Position numbers and translations under genes: made by a program. Shown piece after piece: positions 33,308 to 42,980 of a stretch of 64,000 bases of DNA (position 1 is its first letter; every line of letters starts with the position of its first letter). The notes under the pieces are model-generated. The model made no database searches and was not told where the DNA came from. It saw only the letters and a program-made list of their open reading frames with translations. Location: NCBI RefSeq assembly GCF_000620465.1, contig NZ_JIBE01000004.1:682001-746000 (forward strand). Reading direction: 5' to 3'. This DNA comes from Ralstonia sp. UNC404CL21Col. GTDB lineage: Bacteria > Pseudomonadota > Gammaproteobacteria > Burkholderiales > Burkholderiaceae.

Positions 33308-36138
33308 GCCAGTACCTCCTGAATCTTTTCCGCGGTCACTGGCAGGCTGGTGAAGCGGTGTCCGATGGCATGCGCGATGCCGTTCACAATGGCGCCCACC
33401 ACCGGGATCATCACCACCTCGGCAATGCCCTTGGGCGGATCGGTTTCCGACACGGGCGGCAGCACAGTGCCGGTCTGCGTCCACACGGCCACGTCTTTCG
33501 CACGCGGCAAGTGGTAGCGGTTGAAGTTCCACGTGCCGTTGCCCGGGCCGTCTTCGTACAGCGGCAGCGCTTCATGCAGCGCGTGGCCGATGCCCATGGC
33601 GAGCCCGCCCTGCAATTGCCCCGACACCAGCTGCGGCGATATCTGCGTGCCGCACTCCATGATCGTGTGGTGCGACAGCAGATCGACCTTGCCGCTGGCT
33701 TCGTGCACCGACAGTTCGACCAGCGTGCCGACCGCGCTGTAGTACGTGACCGACGCGTTGTTACGCTGCGTCGGCGCGATGTAGACCTTCTTGCGATCCA
33801 GCACGTGATACCCGCCCGGAGTGGTCATCTTCGCCTTGCGTGCGGCGTCGGCACCCTCGCCGTAGCGCACGGAAAGCCCGTCGATCGGCACGCGCGTGGC
33901 TGCGCCGTTCACCTCGAAATCGGCCTCCGACCATTGCCAGCGGTTGAACACGTGCACCACCGCGCCCGTCACCAGGCCCAGCTCGTGCGCCTTCTTGACG
34001 ATCTGTTCATAGGGCAGCGCCTCCAGGCCGCCGGCCGTGAGCTTGCCGTCGACCCAGCGCGCGTCTTCCACGCGCACCACCAGCGACGCCGCCTGGCCGC
34101 CGCCGATGCCCTGGCTCCAGATCGCCATGGCTGCCGGCCACAGGCCATGCATGAAGACGATGCGCGCCGCCTCACGCGTGCTGTGCGTGAAGTAATACGC
34201 CGAGTTGGTCGCGCTCGACGGCGACGCATATGCCGGAGACCAGCGCGGGTTGGCCGATGCCTTGTCCTGATCGGCCTGGCTCATGAGGTACGGGTCGCCG
34301 CTGGTCACAACGGGCAGGTCTGCCCAGTCCGTCACGGCCACGCGCACTTCCGCTGCGGGGCGGCCCAGCCAGCGCGCCACGGCCACGGCTTGCGAGGTCG
34401 ACATGCCGGTGCCGATTTCCGCCGCCACGTGGTGCAGCGCGATCTGCCCGTCAGCGCGGATTTCCACCTTGGCAAACGACGCCTCGGCGCCCGTGCCGAA
34501 ATCCTTCTGCACGCACGCGAATCCCACGCCGTAGCGCTTGCCCGGGTGGGCGGCCTCAAACTCGGTTTTCTTCTTCGCGCGATTCACCCACAGCGGATGC
34601 ACCTTGGCCGCCTGCAGCACTTCATCCACGCGGATGGCGCCGGCGGGAATCGCGCCCTGCGTGTTCTTCATGCCCGAACGCAGCGCGTTCTTCAGGCGGA
34701 GCTCGATCGGGTCGAGCTTCAGTTGCTCGGCAAACTCGTCGACCATCACCTCGGTGGCGGCCATGCTCTGCAGCGTGCCGTAGCCGCGCGCCGAGCCTGC
34801 GTCGATGGCGCGGGAGGCAATCGCCACGGCGGTCAGATCGTTCTTCGGGAAGTAGTAGATCGACTGCGCGGCCGTTGCGCCCACCATCGCAACCGACGGC
34901 GAGAAATTGGCTCGCCCGCCGCCATTGGCCTCGAAGTGCCCCTGGAACGATTGGAACAGGCCGGTCTTCCTGTCCACGGCGATGCGGTACCGCATCTTGA
35001 ATGCGTGCCGCTTGATGGAAGTCTGGAACTGCTCGTAGCGGTCATTCGCCAGACGCACCGGCTTGCCGTCGGCATACAGCGCCGTCACCAGGCCGTAGAA
35101 CGGGAAGTTGTAATGGTCTTTCGAGCCGTAGCCCACCGTGTAGCACGGATGCACGATCACCTGCTTCACCGGGAACGCACCGCGGGCCTTGGCGATCATC
35201 TCGGCCGCACTCTCACCCACTTCCACCGGACTTTGCGTGGGCACGATCATGTGCAAGGTCTGCGTGGTGCTGTCGTACCAGCAGTTGGCGTTGTCGTTTT
35301 CCAGCGCGGCGGTATCAACCGATTGCGTGTTGTACTCGCGTTCGAGCACCAGCCAGTCCGCTGGCGGTTTGTCGAGTTCTGCGGCGATCTGGTTGGCGTA
35401 GAAGATGCCCTGCTCGCCGAGCTTGCCGTGGTCAACACCGTCGGGCCACACGGGCTCGTGCTTGCGCATCATGCTCGGAAAGATCGGCGCGTTCTTCAGG
35501 CTCGAGAACACATCGTCGTCATACGGGCCTGCGCCGCCCACGCGCACAAAGCGGAAGGTGCCCCAAGGGTCGCGCTCGAGCGGCCCCGTCTGCGCGCCGT
35601 AGCGGATGATCTTGTCCTGGAACTTGAGCTTGTCTTTCGCAAAACGGAAGCGCGCGAAGTCGTGATAGATCAGGATGGCGACGGCGTGGCCCAGGTAGGC
35701 GGGCGTCTTGCCGGTGGGCAGCAGCATGTCGTCGCCGTAGAACGCAGGGAAGGCGACGCCATCGCGCGCCAGGTCGTCTGCGGTCACCACGCGATCGGGC
35801 TTGAGGGCCTCGCCCAGCAGGCTCAGGTCGAAACCTTCGTACGTGCGATCGGCCAGCGTGGTGCGCAGGATGAACGCGTGCGACTGCTGCTGCGGCCAGT
35901 GCGGCATGTCGCGCGAGCGGATGTCATGTGCGAAGACCTTGTCGCCCGTCACCTTGGCAATGCCGTCGATGCGGAATTTTGGCGTGCCGGTTTTCGGGTC
36001 CCACTGGACAGGCGTGAGGATCTTCTCTTCAAACAGGGCCGCAAAAGCGCGGCTGCCCAGCGGTGCGATGACGACCGAGACGCCGGCCACGACGGTCGCT
36101 TTGAGAAAAGCGCGGCGTGACGGATGGGTAAGCGGCAT
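33304..36138 (-). CDS. Tat-exported molybdopterin-binding hydroxylase large subunit
   Basis: 944 residues. SRRAFLKATVVAGVSVVIA at 7-25 is a twin-arginine signal, so the holoenzyme is periplasmic. The rest is the Mo-MCD/cytosine-dinucleotide-binding family of membrane-associated aldehyde or isoquinoline-type oxidoreductases (IorB-like): DGIAKVTGDKVFAHDIR at the start of the a/b hammerhead, IDAGSARGYGTLQSMAATEV, and near the end SHHTIMECGTQISPQLVSGQLQGGLAMGIGHAL. GAGGAAG lies before the ATG at 36138. The gene order large-FeS-cytochrome is typical of respiratory aldehyde/alcohol or N-heteroaromatic oxidation. A divergent CoA ligase could activate the resulting acid. Confidence 0.87.
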   Translation of the reverse strand: MPLTHPSRRAFLKATVVAGVSVVIAPLGSRAFAALFEEKILTPVQWDPKTGTPKFRIDGIAKVTGDKVFAHDIRSRDMPHWPQQQSHAFILRTTLADRTYEGFDLSLLGEALKPDRVVTADDLARDGVAFPAFYGDDMLLPTGKTPAYLGHAVAILIYHDFARFRFAKDKLKFQDKIIRYGAQTGPLERDPWGTFRFVRVGGAGPYDDDVFSSLKNAPIFPSMMRKHEPVWPDGVDHGKLGEQGIFYANQIAAELDKPPADWLVLEREYNTQSVDTAALENDNANCWYDSTTQTLHMIVPTQSPVEVGESAAEMIAKARGAFPVKQVIVHPCYTVGYGSKDHYNFPFYGLVTALYADGKPVRLANDRYEQFQTSIKRHAFKMRYRIAVDRKTGLFQSFQGHFEANGGGRANFSPSVAMVGATAAQSIYYFPKNDLTAVAIASRAIDAGSARGYGTLQSMAATEVMVDEFAEQLKLDPIELRLKNALRSGMKNTQGAIPAGAIRVDEVLQAAKVHPLWVNRAKKKTEFEAAHPGKRYGVGFACVQKDFGTGAEASFAKVEIRADGQIALHHVAAEIGTGMSTSQAVAVARWLGRPAAEVRVAVTDWADLPVVTSGDPYLMSQADQDKASANPRWSPAYASPSSATNSAYYFTHSTREAARIVFMHGLWPAAMAIWSQGIGGGQAASLVVRVEDARWVDGKLTAGGLEALPYEQIVKKAHELGLVTGAVVHVFNRWQWSEADFEVNGAATRVPIDGLSVRYGEGADAARKAKMTTPGGYHVLDRKKVYIAPTQRNNASVTYYSAVGTLVELSVHEASGKVDLLSHHTIMECGTQISPQLVSGQLQGGLAMGIGHALHEALPLYEDGPGNGTWNFNRYHLPRAKDVAVWTQTGTVLPPVSETDPPKGIAEVVMIPVVGAIVNGIAHAIGHRFTSLPVTAEKIQEVLA

Positions 36139-36470
36139 GAATTCTTCCTCGACGGGAGGATGATGTGGGGAAAGAAAGGCGGCCAGGTGCGGGTGTTGCA
36201 AGCGGCTGCGCCTCTTTCGATTTTGGTGCGCGCGTTGCCGCAAAACAAGGCAGGGGTATGAATACCCTCTATTTGGCGTACGTTATCTGCCTTGGCATGG
36301 TCTTGTGCATACGCAGCATTCCAGCATCGCCGCTCGTGCCGCCACGCACGCGTTGTCCAATTGCGTTCACCAGTGTGCGCAATTGGCCGTGGATTGTTCA
36401 AGGCTGCTCGATCCGGCATGCTGCATGGATTCAGCAGCCGTCCACCAGAGACCTCGCGCAGGAGACACGC
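36139..36470. promoter_or_regulatory. Divergent promoter region with palindrome
   Basis: No gene is seen in these 332 bases between the molybdenum hydroxylase operon (minus) and the CoA ligase (plus). A perfect palindrome GGGTATGAATACCC (36254-36267, 6-bp arms, 2-base centre) stands out and could be an operator shared by both directions. No adjacent regulator gene exists to assign it to. Confidence 0.4.
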
Positions 36471-37964
36471 ATGACCGCCCACCTGATCTTCGACGATCGC
36501 CCCACCGATGCCGATACGCTGCTCGCGCGCGGTGCCGCCCTTGCGGGCGGTCTGCGCCGCATGGGCGTGCAGGCGGGCGACGTGATCGGCGTGCTGCTGC
36601 GCAATGCACCGGCTTACATCGACGTGATGCACGCCTGCCGCATCGCGGGGTGCTACTTCTGCCCGATCAACTGGCACTTCACGCCGGCCGAGGTGGAATT
36701 CCTCGTGCGCGATTCGGGCGCCAAGGTATTGATCGGCCATCGCGATCTCGTCGACGCGGCCGAACCGCTGCTGCCGGCCCATGTGCAGCTGCTGCGCGTG
36801 GACGCCGAAGGCACCGACCGTGCCGACGGCTATGCCAACTGGCTTGCGCTGCAGACGCCGTACGACGGGCCGCTGGTATCGCCGCGCGGGCACATGGCCT
36901 ATACCTCGGGCACTACCGGGCGGCCCAAGGGCGTGGTGCGTCAGGCCGTGCCGCTCGACCAGCTCGACGCGCATCTGCAGAAGGCACGTGCTGTGGTGGC
37001 GGCCACGTTCGGTATCGTGCCGGGCTGCCGTGCGCTGGTGCCGGCGCCGCTCTATCACAGCGCGCCCAGCCTCTTCGCACAGCAAGCCGCGCAGATGGCG
37101 GAGCTGCTGGTGGTGAACGCGCGTTTTGATGCGCTGCGCGTGCTCGAGCAAATCGAGCGCTACCGCATCGATACCGTCTACCTCGTGCCGATCATGTATG
37201 TGCGCCTGCTCAAGTTGACGGACGAAGAACGCAGCCGCTACGACCTGTCTTCGCTGCGCTTCGTGGCGTCCACTGGTGCACCGTGCGCGCCGGAGATCAA
37301 ACGCAAGATGATCGAGTGGCTCGGCCCCGTCATCTATGAAACCTATGCGTCGAGTGAAACCGGCATGATCACGGTGATGGACCCGCGCGACGCAGCCGCC
37401 CGCCCCGGCAGCGCGGGCCGCCCGGTGTGCGACGCGCGCGTGCGCATCCTGCGTGAAGACGGCACGCCCTGCGCCACTGGAGAGGTCGGCCTGATCTACA
37501 GCCACCAACCCGCCTACCCCGATTTCACCTACCGCGGCAATGACGAGGCGCGCGGCAAGATCGAGCGCGACGGCCTCGTCACGCTCGGCGACATGGGCTA
37601 TCTCGATGCCGACGGCTACCTGTATGTGTGCGACCGCGCATCGGACATGGTCATTTCGGGCGGCGTGAACATCTACCCGGCCGAGATCGAACATGCGCTG
37701 CTGCGCCACCCCGATGTGGTCGACTGCGCCGTCTTTGGCGTGCCGTGCGATGAATACGGCGAGCGCCTCGTCGCCGTGGTGCAGACCGAACGCAAAGACC
37801 CGCAGGCCGAACCCGTGATCGAATGGCTGCGCGGGCAGATTGCAGGCTTCAAGATCCCGCGCCAGATTGAATTCACCACAGCACTGCCGCGCGACGACAA
37901 CGGCAAGATCGCCAAGCGCCGGCTGCGCGATGCGTGGTGGGGCGACCGGCAGCGACGCGTATAA
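36471..37964 (+). CDS. Acyl-CoA ligase (AMP-forming)
   Basis: 497 residues. AMP-binding P-loop YTSGTTGRPKG at 144-154, the A5 stretch YETYASSETG, the hinge region GDMGYLDADGYLYVCDRASDMVISGGVNIYPAEIE, and a C-terminal GKIAKRRLRD with the catalytic Lys. The length and shortened N-terminus resemble FadD3/malonyl- and cyclohexane-carboxylate-type ligases; the acid cannot be predicted. AGGAG lies seven bases before the ATG at 36471. Monocistronic, divergent from the molybdenum hydroxylase; the two may act in sequence (aldehyde to acid to CoA ester), which is inference. Confidence 0.87.
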   Translation: MTAHLIFDDRPTDADTLLARGAALAGGLRRMGVQAGDVIGVLLRNAPAYIDVMHACRIAGCYFCPINWHFTPAEVEFLVRDSGAKVLIGHRDLVDAAEPLLPAHVQLLRVDAEGTDRADGYANWLALQTPYDGPLVSPRGHMAYTSGTTGRPKGVVRQAVPLDQLDAHLQKARAVVAATFGIVPGCRALVPAPLYHSAPSLFAQQAAQMAELLVVNARFDALRVLEQIERYRIDTVYLVPIMYVRLLKLTDEERSRYDLSSLRFVASTGAPCAPEIKRKMIEWLGPVIYETYASSETGMITVMDPRDAAARPGSAGRPVCDARVRILREDGTPCATGEVGLIYSHQPAYPDFTYRGNDEARGKIERDGLVTLGDMGYLDADGYLYVCDRASDMVISGGVNIYPAEIEHALLRHPDVVDCAVFGVPCDEYGERLVAVVQTERKDPQAEPVIEWLRGQIAGFKIPRQIEFTTALPRDDNGKIAKRRLRDAWWGDRQRRV

Positions 37965-37991
37965 GGCTGCACGCACCGCCGCCGGCATCGG

Positions 37992-39761
37992 TCACGCGAC
38001 CACCGCCTCCTGCGCTGTGCCCGACTTGGCGAACAGCGTGCGCTCGGTGAACTTGATGTTCTGCGGATCGTAGTACGGGTCGGCCCATGCGCCGGTCGGC
38101 TTCAGCACCAGCGGCTTGTCGGCCGTGGCCTTCGATTCCCCCGCGCGGAAGCGGTAGTGGTCGAACAGGCGGATGGCCTCGATCGCATAGGCTGTGACAA
38201 TGGCCGGGTCGTAGATGGCGATCAGGCTGTCGCCGTTCTGCTCTTCGCCGCCCTTTGACAGGTTGGACGAGCCGCAGAACACGACCGGCTCATCGCCATT
38301 GAAATCGCACACGACAAACTTGTGGTGGATGTGCTGGCCGGTGCCGGCATCCACTTCCTGCTTGAACGGCGCAGGCGCTTCGTCCTTCAAATACGCGAAC
38401 GACACGGTTTGCGACGGCACATCGCGGCCGGGCGCAAAGGCATCGACACCACCCCGCTTGTCGATCACGCCCAGCGAGAGCAGCCCAGCCTTGTGCGGCA
38501 CCACCTGTTCGAGCGTGGTCAGCATCTTGCCGCCGCCATCGGTGGCCATCACCGCAAACAGTACGGACGACAGCGCGCCCTTCACGCGGTCGGCCGCCTC
38601 CGTCAGCAACGCATCGGTCTGATGCGGCGAGAAGCCGAAGCGCGCACGCGGCGTACTGCCTTGCGGCACCGCCTGCCAGCTGGCGGCCAGCGCGTCGGCG
38701 CGGAAGGCTGCGGCCACCTTGCGGCTGCCGGCAGCGTTTTCGCCGTATTGGCCGATCCATCCCCACAGACGCTCGAACACCTGCGCATACAACTGCGCAA
38801 CGTCTTGCTCGAACACGAGCACGCTGTTGGCCTGCACATACAACCCGCGCAGCGAGAAGTTGGCAGAACCGGCCAGCACGCGCACCGGCTTGCCGGCCGC
38901 ATCACGCAGCAAGATGGCCTTGTGGTGCTGGAACCGCGCCAGGTGCGTGCGGCGGACATCCGCGCCGGCTTGCCGGAAGTATTCGGCAGCCTGCGTCTCA
39001 AACGCGTTGTCGGTGCCGTGGCCCGTCGGGCTGGCGCCGTTGCCGACGTAGTTGTCCTGAATCACGCGGACCTTGCGACCGTTCTGCGCAAGCCACGCAA
39101 TCGCCCGGATGATGTCGGGCTCGTCCAGGTCATAGGCCAGCACGTCGATGCCGTAACCCTCGGACGCATGGCACTGGTTCAGCAGATCGATGATGAGACG
39201 GCGGCCGGTGGCGCCCAGGTAGGCGTACTTGTTCTGATACGGCTGCGTGTCGTACAGCAGCGGCGATTTTGTCTGCGCGCGCTTGTCCGGTGCCAAGGCC
39301 GTGTTGCCGCCGTAGTGATCGATGAACGCCTGCGACGACACATACCCACGCACCATGCCGACGGTGGCCCAATCGCTCATCGGCTGCTGCAGCGTGACGG
39401 TGACGGTGCGCGTGGCGCGCGTCTCCAATTGCACAGGGTTCGTCGACGCGAAGTAGCGCGCGTGCACGGTGTAAGTCAGCTGCGCAGCGGCATGCGGCGG
39501 AAAGTGGACCCAGTGGAACGACTGAAACGGCGCGTCAATGGAATCGGCATAGTGGCCGGCCTTCAGCGGCGCATCTGCATGGATGGGCGTGTCGAAGGTC
39601 AACCGGTTGGGCACCCAGTAGGGCGCCCCGCCCTGCGGCGTGCACTGGATGGCAAAACCGGCCAGAGCGGCGCGATCGGCATCGGCCACATCAAAGGCGA
39701 ACAGCACGGCGCTGTCGCCCTGATACACCTTCACCTGAAATGAATCGACGGATGTCGCCAT
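37992..39761 (-). CDS. Phospholipase D-like protein with two HKD motifs
   Basis: 589 residues. Two HxK(x4)D motifs are present: HHKAILLRD with GSANFS, and HHKFVVCDFN with GSSNLS, so both halves of a PLD active site are in one chain. The N-terminal ~150 residues form a beta-rich domain without a family I know, and no signal peptide is visible. PLD-fold enzymes include phospholipases, cardiolipin synthases, nucleases and effectors. The gene is alone, 27 bases from the convergent CoA ligase stop, with AGGAGG before the ATG at 39761. No effector partner or immunity gene lies beside it. Role open. Confidence 0.8.
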   Translation of the reverse strand: MATSVDSFQVKVYQGDSAVLFAFDVADADRAALAGFAIQCTPQGGAPYWVPNRLTFDTPIHADAPLKAGHYADSIDAPFQSFHWVHFPPHAAAQLTYTVHARYFASTNPVQLETRATRTVTVTLQQPMSDWATVGMVRGYVSSQAFIDHYGGNTALAPDKRAQTKSPLLYDTQPYQNKYAYLGATGRRLIIDLLNQCHASEGYGIDVLAYDLDEPDIIRAIAWLAQNGRKVRVIQDNYVGNGASPTGHGTDNAFETQAAEYFRQAGADVRRTHLARFQHHKAILLRDAAGKPVRVLAGSANFSLRGLYVQANSVLVFEQDVAQLYAQVFERLWGWIGQYGENAAGSRKVAAAFRADALAASWQAVPQGSTPRARFGFSPHQTDALLTEAADRVKGALSSVLFAVMATDGGGKMLTTLEQVVPHKAGLLSLGVIDKRGGVDAFAPGRDVPSQTVSFAYLKDEAPAPFKQEVDAGTGQHIHHKFVVCDFNGDEPVVFCGSSNLSKGGEEQNGDSLIAIYDPAIVTAYAIEAIRLFDHYRFRAGESKATADKPLVLKPTGAWADPYYDPQNIKFTERTLFAKSGTAQEAVVA

Positions 39762-40122
39762 GGGAGCCTCCTGGGGTGGCAGAGCATCCGTCCAGTTAGC
39801 ACCGCGATTGTGACAACCATCTGACGCCGGGCACCGAAACCCAATTGCCATGCGGGTTGGCAGGCCGTGACTTCAACGCGGTTTCAATCCGATCTGCGGA
39901 TTCGGGCGGCAGGTGCGAGTACGACCGCGCAAAAAACCGGGCAAAAAAAACGCAGCGGAACCCGCTGCGTACGATGAGAACGTGAGGGGTGACCTCTCCT
40001 CGCTCGTGTAAGTTACACGTAAGTGATGACAGAAATTTGTCACGAAACCGACTTATTGCCCTGGGCGGTCTGCAGGAAATGACGGATCCGCTGCTTTTGA
40101 GGCATGCCGGTCACATGCCGGT
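39762..40122. other. Gene-free region with terminator and small palindromes
   Basis: No convincing ORF in 361 bases. It holds the terminator of the valine operon (39943-39970), a perfect palindrome CGTGTAAGTTACACG (40005-40019), and a nearby TGACA...TGTCA repeat (40027-40042). The palindromes lie downstream of the operon and upstream of the PLD-like gene, so they might regulate the latter. Confidence 0.45.
39943..39970 (-). terminator. Intrinsic terminator of the valine catabolic operon
   Basis: On the minus strand ACGCAGCGG pairs with CCGCTGCGT (9 bp, 3-base loop) and is followed by eight T residues (complement of the A-run at 39943-39950). It is about 150 bases past the last gene of the operon running leftward from 47490. 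Confidence 0.8.
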
Positions 40123-41274
40123 TCAACCAAGCCCCGCCAACGGGTGCACCTCCGCCCGCCAGGGCGACGTCAGAAAATGCCGCACCCGCTCGGGCCGCAC
40201 CTGCGGCAGCGTGGCCGGCGCCCAGCCGGGCCGGTGATCCTTATCCACCAGATGCGCGCGCACGCCTTCGCAGAAATCGCCTTCCTGGATTCCGCGCGCA
40301 ACGATGCCCAGCTCCATTTGGAAGCATTCCGCCAGTGACAACTGCCGCCCCCGCAGCAGCGCTTCGCGCGTGACATGCAGCATCGTCGGCGAATGCGTGG
40401 TCATGGCGTCAAGCGTCGCCTGCAGCCACTGGCGCGGCTCGCGTGCCGATTCGCGTTCGAGGCTCTCTCGCAGCGTGGCCACAATGCGATCGACCGAAGA
40501 CCGCCGGTCGAAATAGCGCAACACCCACGGCATCGCCTGTGCAAGCGGCGCGTGCGGAACGATGTTGCACGGCGGCTCGAATACGCGGCGCAGCGCCTGC
40601 ATGAGGTCGCCATCGTGCGGCATGCGCTGCAGGCGGTCTTCGAACGAGGCGAGCCATTCGGCAGGCACGCACACATCGGCCAGGTGGCAATGCAGCGCAT
40701 CGGCGCCGGTCAGCGTCACGCCGGTCAGGCCGACATACAGCTCAAGCTCGGGCGACATCACGCTCAAAAAGCGCGTGGCGCCCACGTCGGGCAGAAAACC
40801 GATGCGCGTTTCCGGCATCGCCATCTTCGTGCGCTCGGTCACGACGCGCAGCCGTGCGGCCTGCCCAAGGCCCATGCCGCCGCCCATGGTGATGCCGTCC
40901 ATCAGCGCAACGATGGGCTTCGGAAACTGGTGCAGCGCGTAGTCGAGCCGGTATTCGTCGACGAAGAATTGCAGCCAGCCGTCGTCGCCGTCCATGCGGC
41001 CCTGTTGCGCAAGCTGATAGAGCGCGCGCACATCGCCGCCGGCGCAGAAGCCCTTCTGGCCCGCGCCGCGCAGCACCAGGGCGGCGATGCCGTCGTCATG
41101 GCGGCATTGCTCCAGCAGCGTGGCCAACTGGCGCACCATGCCGTGCGACAGCGCATTCAGCGCAGACGGCCGGTTCAAGGTAATGACGGCCACGCGGTTC
41201 ACCACGCGCATCAACACCTCGGGCTCGGCAGCGGCGGGCTGGGGCGCTGCCGCCTGCAGTTGGACGGCACTCAT
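40123..41274 (-). CDS. 3-hydroxyisobutyryl-CoA hydrolase
   Basis: 383 residues, longer than ordinary enoyl-CoA hydratases and matching HIBYL-CoA hydrolases of the crotonase fold. Oxyanion-hole parts are FCAGGDVRALY and MDGITMGGGMGL; MPETRIGFLPDVGATRFL gives the catalytic Glu and Asp characteristic of the hydrolase subgroup. It releases free 3-hydroxyisobutyrate in valine breakdown, which MmsB then oxidises. The start overlaps the enoyl-CoA hydratase stop by ATGA. Last gene of the operon. Confidence 0.87.
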   Translation of the reverse strand: MSAVQLQAAAPQPAAAEPEVLMRVVNRVAVITLNRPSALNALSHGMVRQLATLLEQCRHDDGIAALVLRGAGQKGFCAGGDVRALYQLAQQGRMDGDDGWLQFFVDEYRLDYALHQFPKPIVALMDGITMGGGMGLGQAARLRVVTERTKMAMPETRIGFLPDVGATRFLSVMSPELELYVGLTGVTLTGADALHCHLADVCVPAEWLASFEDRLQRMPHDGDLMQALRRVFEPPCNIVPHAPLAQAMPWVLRYFDRRSSVDRIVATLRESLERESAREPRQWLQATLDAMTTHSPTMLHVTREALLRGRQLSLAECFQMELGIVARGIQEGDFCEGVRAHLVDKDHRPGWAPATLPQVRPERVRHFLTSPWRAEVHPLAGLG

Positions 41275-42068
41275 TGCAGCGTCTCCGATTCGTGTGTGGA
41301 ATGCCAGCGCGGCGCGCGCTTCTCAAGGAAGGCGTTCACGCCTTCGCGCTGGTCCGGATGGTCGAACAGATCGACAAAGCGCTCGCGCTCCACGGCCAGC
41401 GCCGCGCTGCGCGGCACGCCATTGCGCGCCTGGTGAATGAGCTGCTTGCTGAAGGTGACGGCCTGCGGGCTCAACGTCGTCACCCGCAGCGCCATGGCGA
41501 TGGCGGCTTCGCGTGCAGCGCCCGTTTCCACCACCTCTTCCACCAGGCCGATGCGCAGGGCGGTCTGCGCATCGACGCGCTCGCCGGTCAGGATCATGCG
41601 CTTGGCCCAGCCTTCATCCACCAGCCATGGCAGCGTCTGCGTGCCGCAACCGCAGCACAACAGGCCGACGGCCGTCTCCGGCACGGCCAGCTTGGCATGG
41701 GCCTCGGCGATGCGGATGTCGCATGCCAGCGCGCACTCCAGGCCACCGCCCATCGCAAAGCCGTTGATGGCAGCGATCACCACCGGGCGCGCATTCTGCA
41801 GCGCCTCGAACGCGGCACCGAAACGTGCAGCGGCCTCGCGCGCGACATCGCGATCGCCATCGGCAAAGGTGTTGAGGTCGGCGCCCGCGCTGAAGAACTT
41901 CGGCCCATCGCCGGTGACGACGATGGCGCGCACGCGTGCATCGGCGTTCAATCGCTCGACGGTGCCTTGCAGCTGCAGCAGACCTTCCGGGGTGAACGCG
42001 TTGGCCGGCGGACGCTTGAGCGTCAGCACTGCGACGGTGCCCTCATGCAGCGTTTCCAGTTCGATCAT
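41271..42068 (-). CDS. Enoyl-CoA hydratase
   Basis: 265 residues, crotonase fold. Oxyanion-hole segments FFSAGADLNTF and INGFAMGGGLECALACDIRIAE; the second catalytic Glu lies in KLAVPETAVGLL. In this operon it should hydrate methacrylyl-CoA to 3-hydroxyisobutyryl-CoA. The start at 42068 overlaps the mmsB stop by one base (TGATG) and the gene overlaps the next by ATGA, so the three are translationally coupled. Confidence 0.88.
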   Translation of the reverse strand: MIELETLHEGTVAVLTLKRPPANAFTPEGLLQLQGTVERLNADARVRAIVVTGDGPKFFSAGADLNTFADGDRDVAREAAARFGAAFEALQNARPVVIAAINGFAMGGGLECALACDIRIAEAHAKLAVPETAVGLLCCGCGTQTLPWLVDEGWAKRMILTGERVDAQTALRIGLVEEVVETGAAREAAIAMALRVTTLSPQAVTFSKQLIHQARNGVPRSAALAVERERFVDLFDHPDQREGVNAFLEKRAPRWHSTHESETLQ

Positions 42069-42961
42069 CACGCCGCTCCGTCTTTCCGATACAGCTTGAT
42101 GACGGCGGAGAAATCCAGCTTGCCATCGCCCTTGCTGCTCACGGTTTGATAGAGCTGCTGCGCCAACGCGCCCAGGTAGACCGGTTGACGGACCGACTTT
42201 GCTGCGTCACCGGCCAGGCCCAGATCCTTGAGCATGAGATCGGTGCCGAATCCGCCCGTGTAGCCGCGCGACGACGGCGCGGTCTCGATCACGCCCGGGA
42301 ACGGGTTGTAGGTGTCTGAACTCCAGCACCGGCCCGTCGACGTGTTGATGATGCCGCCCAGCACCTTCGGGTGGATGCCCAGCGCCTCGCCCAGCGACAT
42401 GGCTTCGGCCACGCCGGCCATGGTGATGCCGAGCACGAGGTTGTTGCAGATCTTCGCGCCCTGGCCCGCGCCGGTGTCGCCGCAATGCACGAGGTTCTTG
42501 CCCATGGCGGACAGCACCGGACGCACCTGCTCGAACGCCTGTGCGGTGCCACCGACCATGAACGTCAGCGTGCCGGCTGCCGCGCCGCCCGTGCCGCCCG
42601 AGACCGGCGCATCGACAAAGGTGTTGCCGTGCTCGGCCGCCAGCGCGGCAAACGCCTTCACGCTGGCCGGGTCGATGGTGCTCGAATCGATGATGGGCAC
42701 GCCCTTGGCGATACCCGCCAGCACGCCGTCTTCCGCCGTCAGCACGTGGCGTACATGCGCGGCGGCGGGCAGCATGGTGATCACGGTTTCCGCGCCCGTC
42801 GCGGCGTCCTTGGGAGACGCGGCGGCCATGGCACCGGCTTCCACCAGCGCGCCCACGGCCTGCGTATTCAGATCAAAGACGGTCAGCGCGTGGCCCGCCT
42901 TGAGCAGGTTGCGCGCCATCGGGGCGCCCATGTTGCCCAGGCCGATGAATGCGATTTTCAT
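42068..42961 (-). CDS. mmsB: 3-hydroxyisobutyrate dehydrogenase
   Basis: 297 residues. NAD-binding start IAFIGLGNMGAPMARNLLKAGH (residues 3-24), substrate-binding DAPVSGGTGGAAAGTL, and the catalytic Lys in GAKICNNLVLG. The length and motifs match MmsB, which oxidises 3-hydroxyisobutyrate to methylmalonate semialdehyde. It lies directly between mmsA and the hydratase, the classic order. Confidence 0.92.
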   Translation of the reverse strand: MKIAFIGLGNMGAPMARNLLKAGHALTVFDLNTQAVGALVEAGAMAAASPKDAATGAETVITMLPAAAHVRHVLTAEDGVLAGIAKGVPIIDSSTIDPASVKAFAALAAEHGNTFVDAPVSGGTGGAAAGTLTFMVGGTAQAFEQVRPVLSAMGKNLVHCGDTGAGQGAKICNNLVLGITMAGVAEAMSLGEALGIHPKVLGGIINTSTGRCWSSDTYNPFPGVIETAPSSRGYTGGFGTDLMLKDLGLAGDAAKSVRQPVYLGALAQQLYQTVSSKGDGKLDFSAVIKLYRKDGAA

Positions 42962-42980
42962 GTCAACGCTCCCGGTGCGA

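Noticed and set aside
33358-36120. 920-residue plus-strand ORF antisense to the Mo hydroxylase
   Set aside because: Same shadow composition; the opposite strand has a complete Tat-exported molybdopterin enzyme.
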